DNA of 64,000 bases from the NCBI GenBank assembly GCA_030077755.1, contig JAQJZZ010000001.1, forward strand, positions 62,001 to 126,000, written 5' to 3'. Positions 35,817 through 46,739 of the stretch are shown piece after piece (positions within the stretch are counted from its first letter, which is position 1; each line of letters opens with the position of its first letter). Source of the stretch: Filosporella fistucella (Eukaryota; Ascomycota; Leotiomycetes; Helotiales). The translations under genes and the position numbers were made by a program. Under the pieces are notes generated by a model. It saw only the letters and a list, made by a program, of their open reading frames with translations. It did no database searches and was not told where the DNA came from.

Positions 35817-38517
35817 TCATAGTCCCATAACATCCCTCTCCCTCCATTCCTGCTCGCCATAAAACCTCGGTCCTAAATCAGCCTCCCAAATAGGCCTCTC
35901 CACGATTGCAACTTCAGGTCCATCTGCACCCTCATCTCCCACAACCACAACCCCCATGATAGGCCTATACTTGAATGTATGCCAGAAATGTGGATTCGTC
36001 TCTTCCTCTCCTTCCTCTTCTCTCGTCTCACTCTTGCGTAGTCTATCTAATGAGAATTCATCTTCATCGATATCCATAGCATCGTTATCCTTGACCAGAT
36101 CTTCATCTTCTTCCATTTCATCATTGATGATTTTCTTCATCTTACGAGAAATGCCTGTGCTGAGGATTTCATCTGGTACATTACCTCCTGCTCCGGATGG
36201 GTGTTCTTTCCTCTGCCTCTTGCGTTTGCGACCTTCTTCCAACACCTCTTCGACAGGAACTGGCAGATCTCTCGAGAGGTCAAACATCCAGACCCAATTT
36301 ACACTATATACCCATAGTCTTTCTCTACCATTACTGACATCCCATACTGCGCCTCTGACTTGCTCCAATGCTTTCTTGAATTCTTCTGGAAAAGATGAGG
36401 TAGGGTTTCGTCGAGACCAGGGAGTCAGACCCCCTTTTAGAACATCAAACTCAAATACCTCACTTGTGGCTGTTACGACAAGTAACCGATGATCACCCTC
36501 TGGAATATCTGTCGGGATTGGATTCGGTGTCCTACGAGTAGAAGGAGGAGTCACTCCATTGGTCAAGCTCAACTTCGGAGTAACGGGTCGGAAAGAAAGT
36601 AGGACAGGACAAGAAGGTAGCTTTGGCAGTAAAGACGCAGAAGGATTGCGTGTCCAATGCTGACCAAATATCAAAGTTGGCGTTTTCTCCTCCTCCTCTT
36701 CTGAATCTGACTCTGATTCTGATGACGCGTCTGAATCAGAAGATACTCCAGCTGCGAGATCTTCGGTTCCAGATAACATGAACGTATCAATGTAACCTGC
36801 CAAATCACTTACAGCCAGGACCCTGCTGTCTGACGAAAAGGCTATTTGTGTGATTGTTCTATCGTAAGTGCCAAGTCCACCTAAGAGAACGAGTTTTTCA
36901 ATTTTGCGGTCTAGGCGGGATAATTTGAAAGCTTGGGGTAGTATTTCGGGTGACGTGGAATAGTTGCCTGAAATGCGTGCGAGAGTGAGATGACTGTCGG
37001 GACGAACTATGCAAAGCCATTTTCCATCTGGCGAAAACTGAATCAAGCGTGCCCCGGAGAACGTTTCTGGGACTTTGACTTTGGAAATTCTGAGACCATC
37101 CCCCTCCTCTGCTCTCCTCGAGCGAAGTTGGAAGATTTTGATATCGGTTGCAGTTGAAACAGCAAGTAAACTACCGTCAGAGCTCAGACTGGCAGATGTG
37201 ATATTTGATTCTCCTTTGACCAGAATCTTTGCCACCAACTTCCGTCCCTTCACAGCAGACTCATCATCGCTATCATCATTGTTTCCTTTCTGTTGCTTTG
37301 GGAGTCTCCAGATATGTACTTCTCGATCCCACCAACTCATCATCAATCTCTTTCTCGGCGCGCTTCGAATCATGGGTTCTTGTGGTAGGAATGGCAATGA
37401 CCGTTGGTTTTCGAATCCGAATTGTCCCAACGGAACGACGATGGGAGATGCATCAGGACCTGATGAATTAGCTTTATTCACCGAGATACGGATTTCACGT
37501 ACCTCCAGAAACCACAACACTTATTCCATTCCCTTCAAAACTGGCCATCGTCTTGACATCGTGTGTATGAAACCTCCTGTGTGCAACTTCTGCCCACCTT
37601 GGCTTTCCTCTCCCAACAGGCTTGTATGTGACTGTCCTCCTGTCCATACCGCCACTAAATATCGAAGTGCCATCACTGTTTGTTGCCAAACTGAGAACAT
37701 CTTGCTTATGCGATTTGATCCTTTGCGAAAGTGTGTATGTATTCCCATCCCAGATCTTGACTTCACCAGTAGAGTCTCCAGAAACAATTGTGCCATCTTT
37801 CAAAACCTTCACAGACCACATAATTATCTCCTTTGGCCCTCCTTTTGGTCCAGATCCAGCAGTCATATTTCTCAATAGTGCCCCGCTCCGTATGTCGAAT
37901 ATGCGAATCGTGCTGTCCGTACATCCTGCCACCACAATATTGCGATCCTGAAATGTGACACTGATAATTTTTGCTTTCTTCGACGAAGGTCGCACAAGAA
38001 GTCGTTGTATCTGAAGCTCATCGTCTTTCGTAGAATATAGCACCAGCGCTCCATCTGTGCAACCTGCGATCAGACTCTGTCCGGGCCATGGGCCTGAGGC
38101 ATTGTCTTCAGCTGGCGCAAGAGCTGGCTGAGCAGCAATACACCAAATCTCTCCATGATTCCCACTTGCGTTCCTCAAAGGTCTGCCAGTTGCAAGATCC
38201 CATTCAGTGACAGTAGTTGTGTACCCAATGCTGAAAAGCCTCGATTTCCCAATTATTGTTCTGCTATTGACCTCCTCATTTGGATCTTGGGTCCATACGA
38301 GCCCATCAATACTGCGATCCTTTCCTCCCCGGATAATTGTCTCTTGAAGCCATGATCCTCTCAATGGGTTCCAAATTTCAATATCGCCATTTGCACGTCC
38401 TATTGCAAGTCGAGGAGGAGCCGTTTTCTGACCTTTAGAGATATAGGTGTGAGAGAATGCAAGAGCATTTATTGTAGAAGGTGGGTAAGGAACGAAACGG
38501 CAGCGGTGGATATCCAT
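35817..38517 (-). CDS. UTP4: UTP4 (cirhin-like) WD40 protein of the SSU processome
   Basis: Two exons (37503-38517 and 35817-37459; 43-nt intron) give 885 residues. The start MDIHRCRFVPYPPSTINALAFSH is the usual Utp4 N-terminus. WD40-like blades are visible (GRANGDIEIWNPLRGSW, VTEWDLATGRPLR, STIRIFDIRSGALL, GDSTGEVKIWDGNT, GGMDRRTVTYKP, then a second set from REVHIWRLP to VSVNWVWMFDLS). An acidic Ser/Glu stretch (SSESESDSEEEEE) and a second acidic region before the C-terminus are insertions. Utp4 belongs to the t-UTP/UtpA subcomplex, which binds nascent pre-rRNA and is needed for early 18S processing in the nucleolus. Confidence 0.92.
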
Positions 38518-39426
38518 GATGCTGATGTAGGAGCTCTTCGATTCCGTAAAAAAAGTTTATGAAGTTTTCGATAAATTCACGATTAGAGCTGGTCCGTGCG
38601 GTGATAGAGTTAGACCAGCCTTTGATGGGGTTGGTTTTCTAAGAGAGAATACCGTGGGGTGGGACTAGATATCGACGCTAATTTCTAGACACACCCTATC
38701 GTCAAATCTTAGACATTACCGTGGATTCAACCCCGCAGACGTAACCCAGAGCTCTATTTATTTTCATTTTTGAAGCCTTTCTCGGAGTCGAGGTAGCACT
38801 GGTGTTGATCATACATGATAACAGATAACTGATGAACGAAGTCGCTGCTATTGGTATGCCTCACATCTGCGATCTTCTGGTGGACACTTCGGCGTGTGCG
38901 GGTGAACCTGCATGCACAAACAGATCAAGTGATGCTGTGATCAATATATGAACTGCATTTGTCTTCATCTCCAACCGAGGGTGTCCTTTTATTAAAGGGC
39001 TCGATGTTTCAGTTATGCACCATGTGGAATGTTGTCCGCGTTTGCAAATTCTGCTGAATTTCGTCCTGCTCAAATATTTGGAATAACAGTGTCCAGAGCT
39101 AAGCTCACCCCGCAACGAACAATGGCGAAAGCTTGCTTCCTCTGGATCATGATTCTGTTTGGTATAATCATCTGTTGTCACTTTGCCCTACAGCTTTGAC
39201 AAGTCTTAATTGAGACACAAAGTGCAGCAGAGACTATGGTCGACAAGCCAATTATTTTCAAAAATTTGATTGAATGAACTACGAATCAACTAAAGAAAGG
39301 AGCGCACTTCCAGCTTCATCGCTACCAACACGCGCAAGAAAAGCAAAACAAATCCTCCTCAGAAAACTACTTCAGTCCTCCATTCCGTCCTCTGTTTCTC
39401 TACCGCTGCGGCCAGACGATATCCAA
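38518..39426. other. Intergenic upstream of UTP4
   Basis: Promoter region of UTP4 and 3' flank of the next minus-strand gene. No gene, RNA or repeat was seen; the open stretch at 38861-39181 looks like chance. Confidence 0.45.
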
Positions 39427-40338
39427 TCAGATCAAGGCACCACCGTGCTTCTGTCTCTGATGGGCCCTCAACTTCTCGAGACGACAGTATCCATTCCCAC
39501 GATTGTTGGGACATCCAGGCCAAAAGCAATCCCATTTGATACCGAGATGAACAGACTGAATGTGACGTTCAAGGTCACTTGGTCGGGTGAATGTCTCCAT
39601 ACAGGATGAGCAATTGATCCTTTGAAGGATAGGGGTAGCTAGAGGTAGCAGCATCATATTGACCGGCATCTGAGGCTGCATCTTTTGTATAGGATCATGG
39701 TCCCAGATATTCTGTTGCATGGGTAAGAAGTTGTTCTCAGCAATGGTCTGGTGAACAGCTTGCGGGACCCCCAAGGTCATGTTTTGGCGCCAGTCGTATG
39801 GGTCGGTTTGGAACATTCCATTCGTCATCTTACCTTCCGTGTTGTCCATATAGGGTAGTGTTGAATCTGAGGCTTGTCCGTGGTGCGCAACAGATCCGAC
39901 GTCCTCGAATGGCTGCAGATATGCGCCATAAATATGTTGTTGATTGTTTCGGGTGAGGTTGGAATGGTACCCCATGAAATTCATTGAGGTTTCAACGCCG
40001 TTGGCGACTTGAGCAGCCGCCTGAGCATACCAATACCCCTCATGAGTACGTCCATTCGAGACTTGAAAGTCAGTGGCCTCGCCCGCCACGACTCGCTGAC
40101 TATTAATCGGCCCTTGAAGTACTGCCACAGCTCCCTGCACCCCAGACCTTCCTACAATGTGTATATCTCCGTCAAAGACAGGACCAGTCAATGGCACGTG
40201 GATGTCACGAGACTGCGCCTTACCACGAGCCGCACATTCAGATGATAACGAAGGCCTGGACTCTGCTTAGTAAAAAAAAAAAAGCCAAGACTCACCTGGC
40301 TGGGTCGCCAGAACGTGCCACATGATCCTGAAATCCAT
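39427..40338 (-). CDS. C2H2 zinc-finger protein
   Basis: The main exon (39427-40262) ends in one clear C2H2 finger (CSSCMETFTRPSDLERHIQSVH) and a second, irregular one (CFWPGCPNNRGNGYCRLEKLRAHQRQKH). Before the fingers lie about 180 residues rich in Gln, Asn and Met, typical of an activation-type disordered region. The start is unresolved. A donor GTGAGT at 40295 and acceptor at 40263 give a frame-preserving joint to an upstream exon starting at ATG 40338, but that intron would be only 33 nt and contain a T12 run. Using the later acceptor (GTGGCAG, about 40118) would also keep frame. Likely a nuclear DNA-binding protein; target unknown. It is divergent from the C2H2 gene at 40831. Confidence 0.7.
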
Positions 40339-40830
40339 TGGCTGGCTGTTCCCGGAAGAATGAGGCGGACGGAGTCGGCGAGGGCAAGGACGAGGGCGAG
40401 GGCGAGGAGGGCGGAGGCATTTCGTTGCAGTGAAGTGCAAGGATGTGTGGTGCCTAATGATGTGTCGAGATATCAACTGCAGAAGTGGATTGAGCGTCTT
40501 AACAGGTGGATATTGGAGAGAAATGAGCCTGCAGAAGCGGTGCAAGGTGGTGAGGGAGAGCATGTCCTTTTCTAGTCGTCGTTTGATAAAGGACTCGCCT
40601 CATCCCGTCAGCATGCAGCCACATGAGTGCGCAGCGCCCTCTCTCCACAGCCTCGTGCCGTAGCGCAGCTATGGTGATGTAAGGCTGCTGTATCCAACAG
40701 GAATATCTCGCAATATCGACTTTGCTCCTCGTCGAACAGATCTAAAAGTACTTGAGACCCTCTTCCGTCAACCTAACTTTCATAGTATATCTATGAAAAA
40801 ATCGACATGTTCAGGCTCTGCTAAACTGAA

Positions 40831-41350
40831 ATGCGTTGGGCACGGAGCTGCCCAACAGCTGTACCATCTTCAATAGCATCATTTACTTGCACGTATGAGC
40901 GTGGAAAGGGTCCTTGTAACAAGGTGTTTTCCAGAAAGTGCGATTTACGGTGAGTGCCTTACACCTTGTTATGTTTTACGGGGAATTATGACAAACGTTT
41001 CTTCAAGACAGCACCAGAGAAATCATACAAAACCTTTCAAATGTCCAAAATGCAACAAAGGTTTTCCATCGCCCAAAGATCTCGAACGACACGATAGTTG
41101 TGTGCACAATAAGACAGTCAAATACTTCTGCCCTTATGAGTGGTGCAGAGACTCAATGAAACCTGCAGAGGAAGATTGGTTGGTCTACGGCTTTCCGAGG
41201 AAGGATCATTGGCAGAAGCATATGAAAAAGGAGCACTCGGCTTCGCGGGACGAAATACAAGCTGTGCCAAAATTGGGGATTCCGATGGCTACTTTGAAGG
41301 ATGACAGCTGGGTTCCTGTTTCATCAAAGCCCTCAGACAACACACCCTAG
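40831..41350 (+). CDS. Small C2H2 zinc-finger protein (three fingers)
   Basis: Exons 40831-40949 and 41008-41350 (58-nt intron, GTGAGT donor, TCAAG acceptor) give 153 residues. I chose ATG 40831 rather than 40895 because its frame encodes the first finger: FTCTYERGKGPCNKVFSRKC, then DLRQHQRNH across the splice. Finger 2 is FKCPKCNKGFPSPKDLERH with a distal histidine, and finger 3 is YFCPYEWC with a long insert before HWQKHMKKEH. The intron inside a finger and the HTKPF linker support the splice model. It resembles the protein encoded divergently at 39427-40338 in finger layout. Function is probably transcriptional, inferred only from the fold. Confidence 0.75.
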
Positions 41351-41942
41351 TGACATGTGTCGAGCTATCCAAATACAAGTAAAAGTCCTACAAAAAGCCC
41401 AGTGTGTATTATCAACCAGTGCAGAATACCTGCAGCCATTTTAATCAACGCACAAGTCAAAAAGCTCAATATGGGAATGGAATGTTTCACGGATTGGACC
41501 GGAAGGGATTTAGGTTCACGCAATGCCTGTACATATGGAGGTAGTTGTTTTATGCAGAAAACAAACGATCAAATTGAAACCAGTTGGCACCACCTCCCGA
41601 GGAGCAGATTCCGTGATACTTCTTCGCTGGGTCACTGGATCTTAAAAATCGGCTTGGAGGCTGAGCGACTCTCCTGAAACCTGATAGCCACTAGCACCTT
41701 GGTCTGCCGGAATTTCCCTTATTCACTAACACGAAACTATAATTCACGCGGGGACAGTAAAGTGGAAATATCATTGGCCTTGTCCCATGGCGAAAAAGAC
41801 CTGGCTGCTTGATGGCTTTCGGTAGCGATGGGAAAGTCCATGGAGCAACAAATTTTAAGACCGGCCATGTTCTCATACACGTATATATAGTGTTTTTCAT
41901 CCTGTCTGACCCACAACGACCAGTTGGTCTCCTGTTAACACT

Positions 41943-42951
41943 ATGAACAACTCTCTCGAGGGTGGTTCGCAGGGCATGCGCAGCCTCGCTGGCATCACTC
42001 CACTTTTTATTATCGGTCTCCTTTGCTTCTCAGCAAGAATCATTTCACGAGTCATTCCGAAATATCGGCTAAATGCATCCGACTATGTAAATGCATCTGC
42101 AGTGGTGGGTATTGGGATCTGTGGCCCGATTTAAGAACCGATAACTTTTCTGATAAGTAAAAATAGGTCGCAATCATTGTTGCATACTCGTTCTTCGTGG
42201 CAAGCCTCCTCGCCGGATTTGGACGTCACATACAGTTTCTCACGTTTGCAAATATCGTTAAGATATTGCAATCTTTATTCTTCGTGAAGCTTTTCGGCAC
42301 CACTGGAGTGACGTTGGCTAGGCTTTCGATACCATTGCAACTGCTTCCGTTCAGCAGGGCGAAGGCATGGAAGGTAGCCCTTTGGAGTGTTGTCGCCTTA
42401 GAAACGGCTGGTGTTATTGGTTTTATTTTGTACTCCTTCTTACATGTCCATCCGATCTCAAAATATTGGGATGGGTCTGGTTTCTCCGGACAATTAGCAG
42501 CGACCTACACTTTCATTGGTAAGATCCTTGTGAGCAAGGGTATTTTGCCCCCCGAATGCAGTATTAATTGTTGACAGTGGTGTCCATTTTTGGTGATCTA
42601 TTATGTTCGATCATGCCCTTGTTCCTTATATGGGATCTCAGCCGGAGCAAATTAGAACGCTGCCTTCTCTCGCTCCTTAGTGCACTGGGTCTCTTTGCCG
42701 CCATAGCAGCAATCACAACAATAGTTTTTTTGTCCAGGCTAAGATACTCTGCTGATGCATTGCGGGATAGCGTTCTGATATATACGGGGTGCTTAGTAGA
42801 GCAGACTACTCTTATAGTAGCCTCTTGCGCTCCGCTCTTGAAGGGACACGTTGAAAGAGCTCTCTCTCGACTCGGCTTCCCAGTATTTCATAATGTCCCA
42901 AGGGAATTAGGTGAATTTTCATCCGATGAAGTTTCACCTAAGTCTGGATAG
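41943..42951 (+). CDS. Rhodopsin-domain (PTH11/SAT4-like) membrane protein
   Basis: Exons 41943-42104, 42167-42518 and 42578-42951 (62- and 59-nt introns) give 295 residues. About seven hydrophobic segments are visible, beginning with LAGITPLFIIGLLCFSARIISRV. Typical rhodopsin-domain elements are RLNASDYVN, AGFGRHI, FFVKLFGTTGVTLARLSIPLQLL, a HPISKYWDG-like loop, DLLCSIMPLFLIWDLSRSKLER, and RYSADALRDSVLIYTGCLVEQTTLIVASCAPLL. The tail after the last helix is short (about 30 residues), so it lacks the long cytoplasmic extension of classic PTH11. It has no CFEM domain. A receptor-like role is inferred only; many members are uncharacterised. A TATA-like box (TATATATAG) lies about 60 bp upstream. 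Confidence 0.85.
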
Positions 42952-43259
42952 CATATCACCCAGATATAGCACAGACGATACAACAGCACACTATAAGACC
43001 AGGGTGATGCCACCGTGTCCCAAAGCTCTATATTCACCTTTGGCGTATTACTATTATGCAAGACGGTCGAGATTGGTACAAGGTTTGATGTTCCTTCGAC
43101 CGAAGACACCGTATTAATACAAGTAGAATACTTGGGGCGGAGTTACAGTTTGTCTTCAAGCGTTGGGTTCTTGGATAGACTAGGACAGCGCGAGCCTAAA
43201 AACCAAGTGTTAACTAACGTTATCCTTAGAAGAATACTAAGTCTCGGGATTAGGGCTTC

Positions 43260-43500
43260 TACAAGTGCTAGTAGTTCTATGAATAGTAGGTGTTCTTAGA
43301 ATAAGGCTCTTGAGAATATAAGGAATAATTATTTATTTAACTTATTAATAATAAATATATAAATTTGAAATAATAGAAACTTAATGAATAATAAAGGATT
43401 TTTATATAAATTATAAGAGAAGTTAATTATTATAAAAGATTTAATTTTTAATACTTCTATTTTTATTAATAAAGTATTTGTAGATTTTATAGTCTATCGC
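43260..43500. mobile_element. Second AT-rich RIP-like patch
   Basis: About 240 bp consist almost entirely of A and T with TAAT/ATTATT runs and no open frame, flanked sharply by ordinary sequence at about 43500. This looks like a short transposon remnant after repeat-induced point mutation. No terminal repeats are visible. Confidence 0.5.
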
Positions 43501-45273
43501 TATGGGTGTGCACATGGTTAATATTTCGTCTCCAGCCATCGATTTCCAACTGGGTAGCGTCTTTCCCTCACCAACACTCCTTCTATCTTCACTCTGGGAT
43601 GACCCTGCAGGCTCAACACGATGGGACCCGAAACATGAAGCTGTCGAATCGATTCCTCGAGTTTCGGCGAGGTCTGAGGAGCCTACCACAGCACGGAGAG
43701 AGATAAGGAGGTGGGCCTCTGTCGTCATCCATCCATACTGCCTCATTCTGCTTCTCCCTTTTCTAATCTCTTCGAGGGCAGATTATGTCTTCGATCAATG
43801 ATCAGAACTCGAATACAAGCTTCATCTCCAATGGCGATTCCCACTCCAACCTCGAGATCGACATACCCCAAAACAGTCACAGCAGTGGCACCGCCTAACT
43901 CGCTTATTTCGCCCCAACACAACGTCAAAGGCCCAAGAATAGTGAATAACACCAGACATTAATTTGAGTTCAGATGACGGCAATTTTGGGACGACTGTGT
44001 GAGCGGTGTCCAGGCTAGGCTTCTTGTGTAGACGTAGCCAAGTTTTGAAATCTCATTATGCGTCCTCCCTCTCGCTATTCCTTTTTGCTCGTCACTTGTG
44101 CATGACCCTTCAAAAATCGAAGGATAAATATTTCCGATAATTCCTATCACTCGAATCTATTCTCGTAGCAATTTGATGAAATATCGAATTGTGAGAATAT
44201 TCGCAAATAATCGAGTTCTAACATGCATCGGCTAAATTCCACAAGCAGTCAATAAGCTTTCGCTTTTTACTAGTGTTGATATTAAGGTTTTCGGAACCTT
44301 CCCTTCCCAATAGTACATGGTCATGAACCCAATCGCCCACCCTGCTAAGAATCTCTGTGGAGTTATACGCACGAAAAGTTAACAGAATAGGGCAAGATAA
44401 ATTGTTATTGTCACCCTGCTACTTCACTCTTGAATAGATACTTTAAGCATGCTAACAGACTGGACTTTGAACTTCGATCTCACAGGATTGAATCTGCAAA
44501 TCCGTACAAATGTGATTGTCGCCTCTTCCTCCGCCATATAGATCGTCGCTGATTATACAGGATTTCATGGCTTCACCCCGAATCATGCAGAGTCCGAGTC
44601 ATCAACACCCATAGTGTCCAACGGCACATGTGTGTCTTTGATGACTATAGAGTCCAAGAAGCGTTACATTTTCTACCTGTCGTGATCGAAGCCACACCTC
44701 TGTACAACGTGAGCGCTACCCTATCTTGTTGCGTATCAATTGTCGCTGACTGGAAAGAATCTCAAGACCTCACCCTGACTTGGATGGTATCCAAGTCATC
44801 ACTCCTTCCCGTCGAGCATGAATTTCCCAGCTTCCCTCCCAGACATAGAGGAAGAATCCAAAATGCATAAAGCAATAATTTCAAGAAGTTGTGTCTCCCA
44901 GAGTACGCCTTTGAGCTGATGTTGGCATTGGATAGAGGGTATATCTCTCTCGCAGAGACAATTTACACAGTGGAATTCACTGCCGATTCTTGGGTGGCAC
45001 ACTGGCAAGCTGTCAGGCGTGCCTGCTTAGTCTGATCTACCTATTGTACCTACCTATCTAGGCAGACCTCACACCTGGAGATACATCAACATCCACACTT
45101 GACACAGGCCGCAATTCATAGCCATCCAGCAAACTCTGCCACGACTTGTAACAGCACTGCACGTCTAATTCGGAATCCGGCGAGGGCTTCATAAAGCTAT
45201 CGTCGGCCATCTAGATGTGAATCTCGATTTGTCTCATCAACACCCCGCCACAACCTAATCCCAATACCACTAG
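43501..45273. other. Intergenic or decayed sequence
   Basis: Short open stretches (43502-43801, 44628-44870) carry no recognisable domain. The missing 5' exons of the orphan gene at 45274 may lie in 44500-45270, but I could not define them. Confidence 0.35.
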
Positions 45274-46483
45274 TCTGTGGTATATGGTCTGATTCGCCCC
45301 GATTATGATGGGCTTACTGGTACCAAGAGGACGTATATGCTTGTCCTTGAAAATATTGAAGTGTACAATACAGATCACGGAACTGGAAATGCGGCACTTT
45401 GGAAGACTGCAGATGAATTGGCAGCTAAGGTTGACTCAACATGTCCGCAATGTAGAAAACAGACCATAGAGGGAGGTATTTCAGATACGGACGAGCATCC
45501 AAGAAGATATTGTAATTGCTCCCATCAGTCCCAGAAGTCGGTGGAAGCTTTCATTGCCAATTTTCGTGTGGAACTATCAAAGATTCCAGCGAAGGATCAA
45601 CATATGCCACTACAACAGTCTCGTGTGTACATCGGATGGGCGGGTAAAGAAAACAGGAGGTATTTCATCTCTAACTCCCTACATCAATGATTTCTAACCT
45701 TATCTCCAAGAAGACCAGACGAACACTACACCCATAGAGGCGATTCTGCGATTGCCTAGTAAGTCCGTGCCTACCGAAAATGTTACTTGTCAGACTAACA
45801 GTACAGTCTTCTAGAGACAGAATATCTTCAACGTTTCCCAGCAGATGGGATTCTATTGTACAGCTTGACAATCAGCAAGGTGGTTGATCCAGGAGATGCC
45901 GCATTCCTCGAACACGCGTGGAGCATACTGACAGGTTCATACGCAAGACAGGGAAGCTTGAATGGGCCATTGGGAGGAGACAGAGCCATGGATACGAAGG
46001 TGAAGAACAATAAACACGCCTCAATGTGGACCAATGGGATGGAACTGCTCCTGAGACAGAATGTGTTCGGCCTAGCGTATACTGAAATATCGAATGGGAG
46101 AACCTGCTCGGAGAGCATTAAGCTGACAGGAGTGGCATTGCGGCATGCGAAGACCTAGCCCAGTCGAACAAGGAAGCCGACGCAGAGCTGGAGGATGCGT
46201 TAAGTGATTGCAAGATTGCATGTGAGTTCTCTCTATATATATCGTTCCATGTACTGACAGTGAAGTCTTTTCCGTCTGTGACAAGAAGTTGCAGAAGATC
46301 CATGAAATGCACAAGGTTCACGAAGAGGCACATCGGCTGGAGTCGCTCTTACAGCTTAGAACGAAGTTGTCAGATCTACGCAGACACACGGACCCCACAA
46401 GTCCTTCAGGTTCGAAGAGTGACGTCGCAGAAGAAGGGATGTATGTTTCAGATACTACGGTGTCCACCATGGTAGATTCATAG
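45274..46483 (+). pseudogene. Orphan gene, 5' incomplete and apparently decaying
   Basis: A reading joins exons 45274-45659, 45711-45758 and 45807-46158 (51- and 48-nt introns) with no in-frame ATG at its 5' end, so upstream exons are missing. The first exon holds TYMLVLENIEVYNT, a CPQC-x13-18-CNC cysteine set that could bind zinc, and VYIGWAGKENR. The third holds LLETEYLQRFPADGILYSLTISKVVD and ends at TAG 46156-46158. Downstream, in a shifted frame with a TAA, the sequence continues as protein-like (EADAELEDALSDC), then a donor (GTGAGT near 46222) and a coiled-coil segment ending at 46483. The frame break and stop suggest decay. I do not recognise the family. Confidence 0.4.
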
Positions 46484-46519
46484 CTGTCAAGAAGCCTTTG
46501 ATGTGGGAATGATGTTCTC

Positions 46520-46735
46520 GCCCATAGATGTGAACAAATGGGATGGATGGAAGGGCTTGTCCAACAGAACGTCTTCGGCCCAGCATATATCAAAACTACC
46601 AAGAGAATACGGTGGGAGGAATTTTACGAAAAGATGGAGCGACCAGGAGTGAGCTTGCTACCCACGAAGGTCTTGTAAAATCCAGTAGTGAAGCTGACGC
46701 CGAACTGAGTGGTGTATCGAGTGATTGTCAATCAG
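46520..46735 (+). repeat. Diverged duplicate of the orphan gene's 3' exon
   Basis: This piece repeats 46030-46210 at a distance of about 500 bp. Matching translations include GLVQQNVFGPAYIK against LLLRQNVFGLAYTE, and SSEADAELSGVSSDCQ against NKEADAELEDALSDCK. The middle parts have drifted in length and sequence. It is a tandem duplication within or beside the orphan gene. Confidence 0.55.
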
Positions 46736-46739
46736 TATG

